From JANNHP01 sp031404455 (GTDB lineage Bacteria > Planctomycetota > JAJSAM01 > JAJVHW01), in assembly GCA_031404455.1 (NCBI GenBank), contig JANNHP010000344.1:1-11320 (forward strand): DNA of 11,320 bases. The letters run 5' to 3'. The notes beneath the pieces were generated by a model that saw nothing but the letters and a program-made list of their open reading frames with translations, was not told where the DNA came from and did no database searches. The first letter of the stretch is position 1, and each line of letters starts with the position of its first letter. Below are positions 1-6,356 of this stretch, piece after piece. Made by a program: the position numbers and the translations under genes.

Positions 1-2
1 TC

Positions 3-689
3 GACGGACCCGGCAACGCCGTCGTGGCCCGCTGGGACGATCCGAACGGCTCGAGGACCTGGTACCAGGCGCAGCGACGCATCGGCCGCGGCGAGTGGAT
101 CACTCTGCGATCCGACAACTGGAGCGTGCCCGATCCGCGCAGCGAGCGGCGCGACGTCGTCGCGGACGGCTCCGCTCCCGTCGTCTACCGAGTCCGCGCT
201 GGGATCCTCGGGGCTGCGACGCAGTGGCGCGTGTCGGACCCGTTCTTCCCGGCGACGTCGCTGCGCGTCACGCAGACATCGGGCGAGCGACGCGACAGTC
301 GCGACGGCGTGCGTTTCGCCGTCTCCGGGACGATCGAGTCCGCCGCCGGCGCGGCGTCCTTCGACCCGGCCGCGACGGACCTCCGCCTCCTTTTCGGCGA
401 CGCGCGCGCTCCGCAGGAGTTCGTCGTCCCGCGCGACGACACGGGCTGGACGGAAGCCGCCGGAGTCTGGACCTGGAGCGCCGCGCGCACGCTGTCGGGC
501 TGGGGCCACGCAAGCGAGATCGTGCTCGACCTGCCGCGCGGCACGTTCCGAGTCGTCCTCGAATCCGTCGATCGGTATGTCATCGACCAACGAACCCGCT
601 CGGTCGCGATCAACCTCGCGTTCGGCGGACTCTCCGGCGGCGAGGCGCGGACGTGGCGCGGGACTCCGAGGAGGCTCTCGCTGCGATGA
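3..689 (+). CDS. C-terminal part of a secreted Fn3/beta-sandwich protein (5' end outside window)
   Basis: The reading frame is open from the left edge, so this is the last 228 residues of a longer protein; the GTG at 24 is an internal valine. The first ~75 visible residues look like a fibronectin type III module: an AVVARWDDP strand near the start, a central QAQRRIG strand and a closing VVYRVRA strand. About 140 residues of a second predicted beta-sandwich follow, with alternating hydrophobic strands (LRLLFGD, FVVPRDDTGW, EIVLDLPRGTFRVVL). I cannot name that domain. The Fn3 part closely resembles the last Fn3 module of the next gene, so the two look like paralogues. The TGA stop overlaps the next start as ATGA (686-689), implying translational coupling. 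The likely role is an extracellular or cell-surface structural or adhesive protein; no catalytic residues are visible. Confidence 0.8.
   Translation, partial: DGPGNAVVARWDDPNGSRTWYQAQRRIGRGEWITLRSDNWSVPDPRSERRDVVADGSAPVVYRVRAGILGAATQWRVSDPFFPATSLRVTQTSGERRDSRDGVRFAVSGTIESAAGAASFDPAATDLRLLFGDARAPQEFVVPRDDTGWTEAAGVWTWSAARTLSGWGHASEIVLDLPRGTFRVVLESVDRYVIDQRTRSVAINLAFGGLSGGEARTWRGTPRRLSLR
668..674 (+). promoter_or_regulatory. Shine-Dalgarno site for the SBBP/Fn3 gene
   Basis: GAGGAGG lies 11 bases before the ATG at 686, inside the end of the preceding gene. It supports 686 as the true start rather than the far upstream extension of the same frame, which runs antisense-like through the preceding gene. 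The spacing is slightly long. Confidence 0.55.
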
Positions 690-2587
690 GGACGTCTCGG
701 TTCCTCCGGCTCGCGCTTGGCGTCGTCGCGGTCGCGACGTCGGCGCAGCACGCCGTGCCGGTCGCGAACGGCGGGACGGGCTCGCAGTACTTCTGCGAGC
801 GGTTCGCGTCGTCCGCCTACATCGAGCGCATCGCGACGGGGCCCGACGGCTCCGTCTGCGTCGCCGGCGTCACCGGGTCCGGAGCTCTGCCGGGCGCGAT
901 CGCCCCGCCCCAGTCCGCAAGCGACTGGAGTGCGTTCGTCACGGTGTTCGAGCCGGACGGGGGTGTCCGCTGGACGCGGTATCTGCCCCACGCATGGGCG
1001 CGGGACATCCGCGTCGCGCCGGACGGCTCGATCTGGACCGCGTTCAACTTCAGCGATTGGGGCCCCCGGAGCGGCGACGCGCGGGTGACGAAGCTCGGAC
1101 CCGACGGGACCGTGCTCTCCGACGTGGACCTCGCCGCGACCGGAGCGATCGGGATCAACGGCCTCGCGCTCGCGGCGAACGGAGACGCCGTGATCGCCGG
1201 CACGACGAGCGCGGCCGACTTTCCCGTGGCCGGCGCCTTCCAACCCGAGTTCGGAGGCGGGAAGCTGGACGGGTTCGTCGCCCGCATCCGGTCCGACGGC
1301 TCGGGCTTCGTCTGGTCGGGCTTCCTCGGCGGGCCGGGCCCGGACGATGCGAACGCGGTGACCCTCGACGCATCCGGCGACGTCCTCGTGACCACGCGCG
1401 AGCGTGCGGAGGACTGGGACTACAACTCGATGTACCTCGCGGACTTGTCGGTCCATGTCCGCTCGGTCGGGCTGACGCGCATCTCCGGGGACGGTTCCCT
1501 GATCTCCGCCGTGCCGCTCCCCTCGGGCGACCTGGGCGGCGCCTTCGACGTCGCAGTCGCCGCGGACGGGCGGATCCTCGTCGGCGGCGCGATCGGGTAC
1601 TTCGACCGCGGGCCCGTCGAGGGCTACGTCCTGCCGGTCGACCCCGTCACGTCGGCGATCGGCGTGCCGTGGCACGAACAGGATCAGCAGGTGCACCGGA
1701 TCGCGCTCGGCCCCGACGGGACGATCCTGGTCGGAACGGAGCGCGAGTGGTACGGCGAGCAGTACTCGCGCCGGATCGGGGGCGGCTTCGTCCACCTCAC
1801 CCGGGACCTCGACCAGGTGATCCGTCGCCTGGATCGCGAGGAGCGATGGGGAGTTCTCGATGTCGCTGTCGCGTCCGACGGCGCGCTCTGCCTGGCGGGT
1901 TCGCGCGGCGGCGCGGCCGTACTGTTCAACGAGAACTATCCCGGCCCCCACTACGGCGAGCAGCCCTTCGTCGCGAGGCTCCCGGCATCCGGCGTCTCTC
2001 CGCCGTCCCATGTACGAGTGGTGCGCACCACCGCGACCGAGACGACGCTCGCGTGGCCGCGCGACTGCGATCCGGTCGTCGCGTTCGAAGTCGAGCGAGG
2101 AACGGGCAACGAGTTCGTGTGGCCGTACGGTCGGACGTACAGCCGTCTCAAGCAGGTCCCAGCCAGCGCCAGCGGCGTCCGCCTGCGACGTTTCACGCCG
2201 GGGTCCACCATCGACCTGCGGCTCGTGGCGATCTTCGCGTCCGGCGTTCGCTCCGCCGTCTCCGTGCCGAGCATTCGGACTCCGCCCGTGCCGGTCGAGC
2301 GCCTCGTGGCGCGCTCGAGAGGCCGCGGCGGGGTGATGGTCCGCTGGGACCATCCGGCGTACGGCAACCTGACCACATTCGAGCTCCAGCGGAAGGTCGG
2401 GAACGGGTCGTACGAGCGGGTGCCGCACTTCTACGACTCCGCGCCATCGTTTCGGAGTCGCCGACACCGGTTCTGGGACCGGAGCGCCCGCTCCGAGGAC
2501 GGCCTCGTCACCTACCGCGTCCGCGCCGTGACGTCGTCGCCGCAGGTCGAGACGCCGTGGAAGTACTCGCTCCCGGTCCTCCCGTAG
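686..2587 (+). CDS. Secreted SBBP beta-propeller protein with two C-terminal Fn3 modules
   Basis: The product is 633 residues. An N-terminal signal peptide is evident (MRTSRFLRLALGVVAVATSAQ, two early Arg then a hydrophobic core). Residues ~30-430 form a beta-propeller of recurring blades: GPDGSVCVAG, APDGSIWTA, ANGDAVIAGTTSAADFPVAGAFQ, DASGDVLVTT, AADGRILVGG, GPDGTILVG and ASDGALCLAG. The blade at about 165-235 matches the SBBP repeat pattern (…TTS..DFP…GAFQ…DGFVARI..DGS…W.GFLGG). Residues ~438-540 and ~540-633 look like two Fn3 modules, the second containing VMVRWDHP and VTYRVRA. Proteins of this type are usually exported or surface-bound and have no known enzyme activity. The start is chosen for its signal peptide, its Shine-Dalgarno site and the ATGA overlap with the paralogous upstream gene. 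The exact ligand or role cannot be read from sequence. Confidence 0.88.
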   Translation: MRTSRFLRLALGVVAVATSAQHAVPVANGGTGSQYFCERFASSAYIERIATGPDGSVCVAGVTGSGALPGAIAPPQSASDWSAFVTVFEPDGGVRWTRYLPHAWARDIRVAPDGSIWTAFNFSDWGPRSGDARVTKLGPDGTVLSDVDLAATGAIGINGLALAANGDAVIAGTTSAADFPVAGAFQPEFGGGKLDGFVARIRSDGSGFVWSGFLGGPGPDDANAVTLDASGDVLVTTRERAEDWDYNSMYLADLSVHVRSVGLTRISGDGSLISAVPLPSGDLGGAFDVAVAADGRILVGGAIGYFDRGPVEGYVLPVDPVTSAIGVPWHEQDQQVHRIALGPDGTILVGTEREWYGEQYSRRIGGGFVHLTRDLDQVIRRLDREERWGVLDVAVASDGALCLAGSRGGAAVLFNENYPGPHYGEQPFVARLPASGVSPPSHVRVVRTTATETTLAWPRDCDPVVAFEVERGTGNEFVWPYGRTYSRLKQVPASASGVRLRRFTPGSTIDLRLVAIFASGVRSAVSVPSIRTPPVPVERLVARSRGRGGVMVRWDHPAYGNLTTFELQRKVGNGSYERVPHFYDSAPSFRSRRHRFWDRSARSEDGLVTYRVRAVTSSPQVETPWKYSLPVLP

Positions 2588-2634
2588 CCGGGGACCGTCC
2601 CCGGCGGCTGAGCCCGTCCCCGGCGGCTCAGCCG
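2588..2634. terminator. Two adjacent hairpins, shared terminator of convergent genes
   Basis: Directly after the TAG stop, CCGGGGA (2588-2594) pairs with TCCCCGG (2598-2604) around a 3-base loop. Immediately next, CGGCTGAGCC (2605-2614) pairs perfectly with GGCTCAGCCG (2625-2634) around a 10-base loop. No T-tract follows, so the site is either an intrinsic terminator of the GC-rich type or a Rho-dependent or mRNA-end-stabilising structure. The stop codon of the minus-strand gene (2628-2630) lies inside the right arm of the second stem. The segment CCGTCCCCGGCGGCT also occurs twice in direct orientation here. Confidence 0.6.
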
Positions 2635-3074
2635 GTCGGCAGGTCGCCCCCCGCCGCCCGCGCGTACAGCCGTTCCGCCTCCGGCTTGAGCAGGAGCACG
2701 AACGTGAACACGCCGAGCACGATCCCGAAGACGCCGGTCAGGCAGATGATCCCCGCGACGACGAGGCTCAGCGTGCGGCTGCGGTGGCGGGCGATCGCGC
2801 GGCCGGACAGGAAGATGAGCGTCGCGAGCGTCGCCGCGACGACGATCAGCGCCACGCCGAAGCCGCCGATGAGCATGCTCATGATCTGCCCGGCCTCCTC
2901 GGGCGTCTCCTGCGACGGGCCCTTCGGCGCGTGCGAGAGGATCTCCGGCACCCACAGCGCGAAGGCGACGTAGAGCCCGCCGACGCACGCGCCGCACGCC
3001 ACGAGGCACGCGTAGACGTAGTGGCAGATCGACAGGGTCTTCAGGTGCTCCGCGACCCGCGCTTCGTCGTCCAT
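2628..3074 (-). CDS. Small multi-pass membrane protein of unknown function
   Basis: The product is 148 residues. A short hydrophilic N-terminus (MDDEARVAEHLKTLSICHY) precedes hydrophobic segments at about residues 15-43, 65-89 and 102-129. The first is long and Cys/Gly-rich and might be a kinked or re-entrant helix. The loop at 44-64 is polar (HAPKGPSQETPEEAG), and the C-terminus is an amphipathic or charged tail (KPEAERLYARA). The N-terminal EHLKxLSICHYV motif resembles that of small uncharacterised membrane proteins common in Planctomycetota and related phyla; this is family recognition from memory, not a search. No catalytic residues are visible. The ATG is preceded by GGAGGG (3079-3084). 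The gene is divergent from the tRNA-binding gene and convergent with the SBBP gene, so it is a single-gene unit. Confidence 0.8.
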   Translation of the reverse strand: MDDEARVAEHLKTLSICHYVYACLVACGACVGGLYVAFALWVPEILSHAPKGPSQETPEEAGQIMSMLIGGFGVALIVVAATLATLIFLSGRAIARHRSRTLSLVVAGIICLTGVFGIVLGVFTFVLLLKPEAERLYARAAGGDLPTG

Positions 3075-3078
3075 CGAT

Positions 3079-3103
3079 CCCTCCGCCCGCGAGGTTACGC
3101 GGG
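3079..3103 (-). promoter_or_regulatory. Shine-Dalgarno and candidate -10 of the membrane-protein gene
   Basis: On the minus strand, TAACCT (complement of 3092-3097) fits a TANNNT -10 box. It is followed by GGAGGG (complement of 3079-3084), 4 bases before the ATG at 3074. The -10 candidate sits in the loop of a 6-bp inverted repeat, CCCGCG (3086-3091) with CGCGGG (3098-3103). This would give a short leadered mRNA, unlike the opposite-facing gene. No convincing -35 box was seen. Confidence 0.35.
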
Positions 3104-3120
3104 CCGTCGGGACTCCCGGC

Positions 3121-3126
3121 TACCCT
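3121..3126 (+). promoter_or_regulatory. Candidate leaderless -10 box (TACCCT) for the tRNA-binding gene
   Basis: TACCCT fits TANNNT and ends 7 bases before the ATG at 3134. There is no Shine-Dalgarno sequence in those 7 bases. This spacing would place the transcription start at or next to the A of ATG, giving a leaderless mRNA for the tRNA-binding protein/recN/manA operon. Confidence 0.45.
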
Positions 3127-3133
3127 TCCCGCC

Positions 3134-3454
3134 ATGATCACGATCGACGACTTCCGCAAGGTCGAACTGCGCACAGCCGAGGTGCTCTCGGCCGAGCCGC
3201 ACCCGAACGCGGACCGCCTGCTGGTGCTCAAGCTGAAGGTGGGGACCGAGGAGCGGCAGATCGTATCCGGCATCCGCCAGCACTACGCGCCCGCCGATCT
3301 CGTCGGCAAGACGATCATCCTCGCGGCGAACCTCGAGCCCGCCGACCTGCGCGGCGTCACGAGCCACGGGATGCTCCTCGCCGTCCGCGAGGGCGACAAA
3401 GTGATCGTGCTGACCACGGAGAAGCCGGCGTCCTCGGGACTCGCTGTCTCGTAG
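3134..3454 (+). CDS. Stand-alone tRNA-binding OB-fold protein, methionyl-tRNA synthetase beta-subunit type
   Basis: The product is 106 residues, consisting entirely of one tRNA-binding (EMAP/CsaA/MetRS C-terminal) OB-fold domain. Family hallmarks are visible in order: FRKVELRTAEVLSAEPHPNADRL near the N-terminus, RQIVSGIRQHY in the middle, and the LVGKTIILAANLEPADLRGVTSHGMLLA block after it. In MetRS this domain binds tRNA and mediates dimerisation. In some lineages it is a separate beta subunit, and related free-standing proteins include CsaA. No catalytic synthetase domain is present here, so it would act in trans or as an independent tRNA-binding factor. It is first in an apparent operon; recN starts 7 bases after its stop. 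The sequence fits the MetRS-beta pattern better than CsaA, but the distinction is not certain. Confidence 0.88.
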   Translation: MITIDDFRKVELRTAEVLSAEPHPNADRLLVLKLKVGTEERQIVSGIRQHYAPADLVGKTIILAANLEPADLRGVTSHGMLLAVREGDKVIVLTTEKPASSGLAVS

Positions 3455-3461
3455 CGACGCC

Positions 3462-5201
3462 ATGCTCCGAGAGCTCCGCGTCCGCAATCTCGCGCTGCTC
3501 GAGGACGCGCACGTCGTCTTCGGGCCGGGGCTGAACGTCGTCACGGGCGCGACCGGCGCGGGAAAGTCCCTGCTGCTCTCGGGACTGACGCTGCTGCTCG
3601 GCGGCCGCTTCTCGAAGGAGATGCTCCGCACCGGTACCGATCAGGCGCACGTCGAGGCGATCTTCGACATCACCGACGCGGAGACGTCGCGCCGCGCGGG
3701 CGAGATCCTGGGCGAGAGCGAGGGCGCCGCGCCGCGCGAGATCGTCGTCCGCCGCCGCGTGGACGCCTCGGGGCGCAACCGCTGCGAGATCGACGGGCGG
3801 CTCGTCTCGGTCGCCGAACTGCGCGACTTCGGGCGCCTCGTCTGCGAGATCCACGGTCAGAGCGAGCACCAGGCGCTCCTCGATCCCGCCGAGCAGGCGC
3901 ACCTCCTCGACCGCGCCGGGAAGCTCGTCGACGAGCGTCAGCGCTTCGCGACGAGCCTCGCCGCGTGGCGCGAACTCCGCGAGCGCGTCGCGGCGCTCCG
4001 GACCGGCGAGCGCGAGCGCGCGGCGCGGATCGACACGCTCGAATCGCTGGTGCGGGAAGTGACGGACGCCGAACTGCGCGCGGGCGAGCAGGAGGAACTG
4101 CGCCGCGAGCGCACGCTCCTCGCCGACGCCGCGCGCCACTCGGAATCGCTGGCGCTCGCGTCGTCGCTCCTCGAAGGCGGCGACAGCGGCGATGGAGGCA
4201 ATGGGGGCGGTGGAGGCGACGGGGACGACGGCGCGATCGACCGCGTCGGCCGCGCTGCCCGCGAGGTGGAGGCGACAGCGGCGCTCTCCGACGACGCGCG
4301 CGCGGCGCAGGAGGCGCTCGACTTCGCGCAGGACCGACTCGCCGAGGCCGCGCGACTCCTCGTCTCCGCGCGCGACCGCATCCGCTCCGACCCGGCGCGG
4401 CTCGAGGAGATCGAGGACCGCCTGGAGACGATCGGCCGCGTGCTGCGCCGCCACGGACCCGCCGAGGACGACGCCCTCGCCGCGCTCGCGAAGGCGGACC
4501 GCGAACTCGCCGACCTCCGCGGCGGCGAGGACGGCGCGGAGGGGCTCGCGAAGCGCCTCGCGGAATCGGAGCGCGCGCTCGTCGCGGCGGGCACAGAGCT
4601 GAACGACAAGCGCCGCAAGGCCGCGAAGCCGTTCGCGGCGGCGATTCGGAAGTCCCTCGACGACCTCGGCATGGCGGGGACGAAGTTCGTGGTCAATGTC
4701 CATGACGGCGACGCGTCGCAAGATCTCGCGGCGCGCGCGACCGACTCGGGACTCGGCGTCGTCGAGTTCAAGGCCTCGCCGAACCCGGGCGAGGAGATCC
4801 GTCCGCTCGCGAAGATCGCGTCGGGCGGGGAACTCGCGCGCGTGGCCCTCGCCATCAAGGGAGAACTCGGCCGCGCGGACGGTGCGGCGCTCCTCGTGTT
4901 CGACGAGATCGACGCCGACGTCGGCCCGCGGCTCGGCGCGGTCATCGGCCGCCGCCTCGCGGCCGTCGCGCGCGGGCGCCAGGCGCTCGTCGTCACGCAC
5001 CTCCCGCAGGTCGCGGCGTTCGCCGACGTCCACCTCCGCGTGACCAAGCGCACGTCCGCGGGACGCACGACCGCGCACGTCGAGCCGGTCGAGAACGCCG
5101 CGCGCGAGCTCGAGATCGCGGAGATGATCCGCGGCGAGGGCATGGGCGGGCAGGCGCTCGATCAGGCAAGGTCGATGCTCGCGGAGGCCGACAGAGAGTG
5201 A
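3462..5201 (+). CDS. recN: DNA repair ATPase RecN
   Basis: The product is 579 residues, slightly above the usual ~550-570. RecN is an SMC-like ATPase of the RecA-dependent double-strand-break repair pathway. The N-terminal half-ATPase has a Walker A motif, GATGAGKS, at 29-36, and the GQSEHQALL region follows near 130-140. A long charged coiled-coil arm spans roughly 165-415, and the C-terminal half-ATPase follows. It carries the ABC signature SGGE at 454-457, Walker B LLVFDEID with D481/E482, and the H-loop in THLPQVAAFAD (His513). One oddity is a Gly/Asp/Ser-rich stretch at residues 239-257 inside the arm. The ATG start is 7 bases after the tRNA-binding gene with no Shine-Dalgarno site, suggesting coupling. 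The TGA stop overlaps the next GTG start. No LexA-type operator was noticed upstream. Confidence 0.97.
   Translation: MLRELRVRNLALLEDAHVVFGPGLNVVTGATGAGKSLLLSGLTLLLGGRFSKEMLRTGTDQAHVEAIFDITDAETSRRAGEILGESEGAAPREIVVRRRVDASGRNRCEIDGRLVSVAELRDFGRLVCEIHGQSEHQALLDPAEQAHLLDRAGKLVDERQRFATSLAAWRELRERVAALRTGERERAARIDTLESLVREVTDAELRAGEQEELRRERTLLADAARHSESLALASSLLEGGDSGDGGNGGGGGDGDDGAIDRVGRAAREVEATAALSDDARAAQEALDFAQDRLAEAARLLVSARDRIRSDPARLEEIEDRLETIGRVLRRHGPAEDDALAALAKADRELADLRGGEDGAEGLAKRLAESERALVAAGTELNDKRRKAAKPFAAAIRKSLDDLGMAGTKFVVNVHDGDASQDLAARATDSGLGVVEFKASPNPGEEIRPLAKIASGGELARVALAIKGELGRADGAALLVFDEIDADVGPRLGAVIGRRLAAVARGRQALVVTHLPQVAAFADVHLRVTKRTSAGRTTAHVEPVENAARELEIAEMIRGEGMGGQALDQARSMLAEADRE
5183..5187 (+). 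promoter_or_regulatory. Shine-Dalgarno site supporting the manA GTG start
   Basis: GGAGG lies 10 bases before GTG 5198, within the recN end. The alternative ATG at 5225 has no Shine-Dalgarno site, so the GTG with its GTGA overlap on the recN stop is preferred. Confidence 0.45.
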
Positions 5202-6145
5202 CATTGAGCGACCCCGCGTACCCGATGAAGCTCGTCCCCCGCCTCCTCGGGAAGCCGTGGGGCGGCCGCCGCATCGAGACCGTGCTGCGCCGCCCGCTGC
5301 CGATCGCGGGTCCCGTCGGCGAGAGCTGGGAGGTCCACGATCGCGACGGCTCCTCGAGCGAGATCGCGAACGGCCCGCTCGCCGGACGGAACCTCGCCGA
5401 CGTGCGCGGCGAGAAACCGTTCCCGCTGCTCTTCAAGCTCCTCGACGCCACGCAGACGCTCTCGGTGCAGGTCCACCCCGATGCCGAGGCCGCGGCCAAG
5501 TTCGGCGGCGAGGCGAAGACGGAGTGCTGGTTCGTGCTGCACGCCGAGCCGGGTGCCCGCGTCTTCCGCGGTCTGCGCGACGGCTGCACGCGCGAGGAAC
5601 TCGCCGAGGCGCTGGAACGCAACGAGGTCGAGAGCTGCCTGCACTCCTTCGCCGCGAAGCCCGGCGACACGATCTTCGTCCCCGCGGGCACCGTCCACTC
5701 GATCGGCGCGGGCGTCGTCCTCGCGGAGGTGCAGCAGAACTCCGACACGACGTACCGCCTCCACGACTGGGGACGTCCGCGCGAACTCCACGTGCGCGAG
5801 GCGCTCGACAGCATCCGCTTCGGCTTCAGGAGCCCCGACACGGTTCCCGCGCAGGTGATCGAGGACGAGGGCTCGGTCCGGCGCGAACTGCTGATCTCGT
5901 GCCGTCACTTCGCGGCGGAGTGCGTCGTGGCGATGGGCACGTTCACGCTCGATCTCGCTCCGACGACGACCCGGTTCCAGGTGCTCCACGTCCTCACCGG
6001 TCTTGGCGAGCTCCGCACGTTCCGGCGCGGCGTCGAGCCGGTCCCGATCGCCCCGGGCGACACGCTGCTGCTCCCCGCCGAGCACGACGCCTACGAGATC
6101 GCGACGGGCACGTCGGTGTTCCGCGGACTCGTCTTGCGCGGCTGA
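5198..6145 (+). CDS. manA: Mannose-6-phosphate isomerase, type I (cupin)
   Basis: The product is 315 residues from GTG 5198, the size of the short bacterial type I enzymes; ATG 5225 would give 306. It interconverts mannose-6-phosphate and fructose-6-phosphate in the cytoplasm, feeding GDP-mannose synthesis or mannose use. Family signatures visible are PWGG near residue 20, VGESWEV, FPLLFKLLDATQTLSVQVHPD with zinc ligands Gln91 and His93, Glu109 in KTECW, and the His167 ligand in VPAGTVHSIG. VLAEVQQNSDTTYRLHDWGR follows. The C-terminal part is a second, weaker cupin-like jelly roll ending in PGDTLLLPAEHDAYEI. All metal ligands are present, so it should be active. It overlaps recN by 4 bases (GTGA) and is last in the operon; the functional link to recN is unclear. 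Confidence 0.95.
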   Translation: MTLSDPAYPMKLVPRLLGKPWGGRRIETVLRRPLPIAGPVGESWEVHDRDGSSSEIANGPLAGRNLADVRGEKPFPLLFKLLDATQTLSVQVHPDAEAAAKFGGEAKTECWFVLHAEPGARVFRGLRDGCTREELAEALERNEVESCLHSFAAKPGDTIFVPAGTVHSIGAGVVLAEVQQNSDTTYRLHDWGRPRELHVREALDSIRFGFRSPDTVPAQVIEDEGSVRRELLISCRHFAAECVVAMGTFTLDLAPTTTRFQVLHVLTGLGELRTFRRGVEPVPIAPGDTLLLPAEHDAYEIATGTSVFRGLVLRG

Positions 6146-6159
6146 CGCGCGGACGCATC

Positions 6160-6356
6160 AAAGGGTGTGAAGAAACCCCGCGCGAGCGTCGGTTGGGCCC
6201 TGGCGAGCCGGCTGCAAGGCGCTCGCGTGAAGGCAACTCCGATGAGTTTCCAAGCGCGAGCCACGCGGCAGCAGGCCGCCAGGGCTCAATTCACCGTCGC
6301 TCAGAACGCAGCGCACGCGCAACGCCGGCGCCGCGCGGGGTTCCTTCACACCCTTT
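6160..6356. repeat. 197-bp long-hairpin element with 24-bp terminal inverted repeats (MITE-like or structured RNA)
   Basis: This element fills the gap between the convergent manA and TPR genes. The left end, 6160-6183 (begins AAAGGGTGTGAAG), matches the complement of 6333-6356 at 23 of 24 positions. Pairing continues inward: 6184-6192 with 6294-6302 (8/9), 6193-6205 with 6277-6289 (12/13, the odd one a G:U), 6207-6215 with 6268-6276 (8/9), 6221-6227 with 6255-6261 (7/7) and 6232-6239 with 6244-6251 (7/8). The apex is a CGAT tetraloop at 6240-6243. A 30-base one-sided insert (6303-6332) is the main asymmetry. No transposase and no clear target duplication are present. It could be a non-autonomous mobile element, an interspersed repeat acting as a bidirectional terminator, or a folded RNA. 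Confidence 0.72.

Noticed and set aside
95..685. N-terminal extension of the SBBP gene frame upstream of 686
   Set aside because: It is Arg-rich shadow translation overlapping the Fn3 gene in another frame. The start at 686 has a signal peptide, a Shine-Dalgarno site and the ATGA overlap.
185..2467. Long open frame of 760 codons on the minus strand across the SBBP/Fn3 gene
   Set aside because: It is rich in Arg/Ala/Asp/Pro without domain patterns and lies antisense to a gene with a clear signal peptide and propeller repeats. Long antisense frames are expected at this GC content.
3086..3103. 6-bp inverted repeat in the divergent gap as an operator
   Set aside because: Short GC-only arms around a 6-base loop are common by chance here; noted only because the loop holds a -10-like TAACCT on the minus strand.
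3357..5204. 615-codon minus-strand frame opposite recN
   Set aside because: Arg/Glu/Ala-rich mirror of recN with no motifs; recN is unambiguous.
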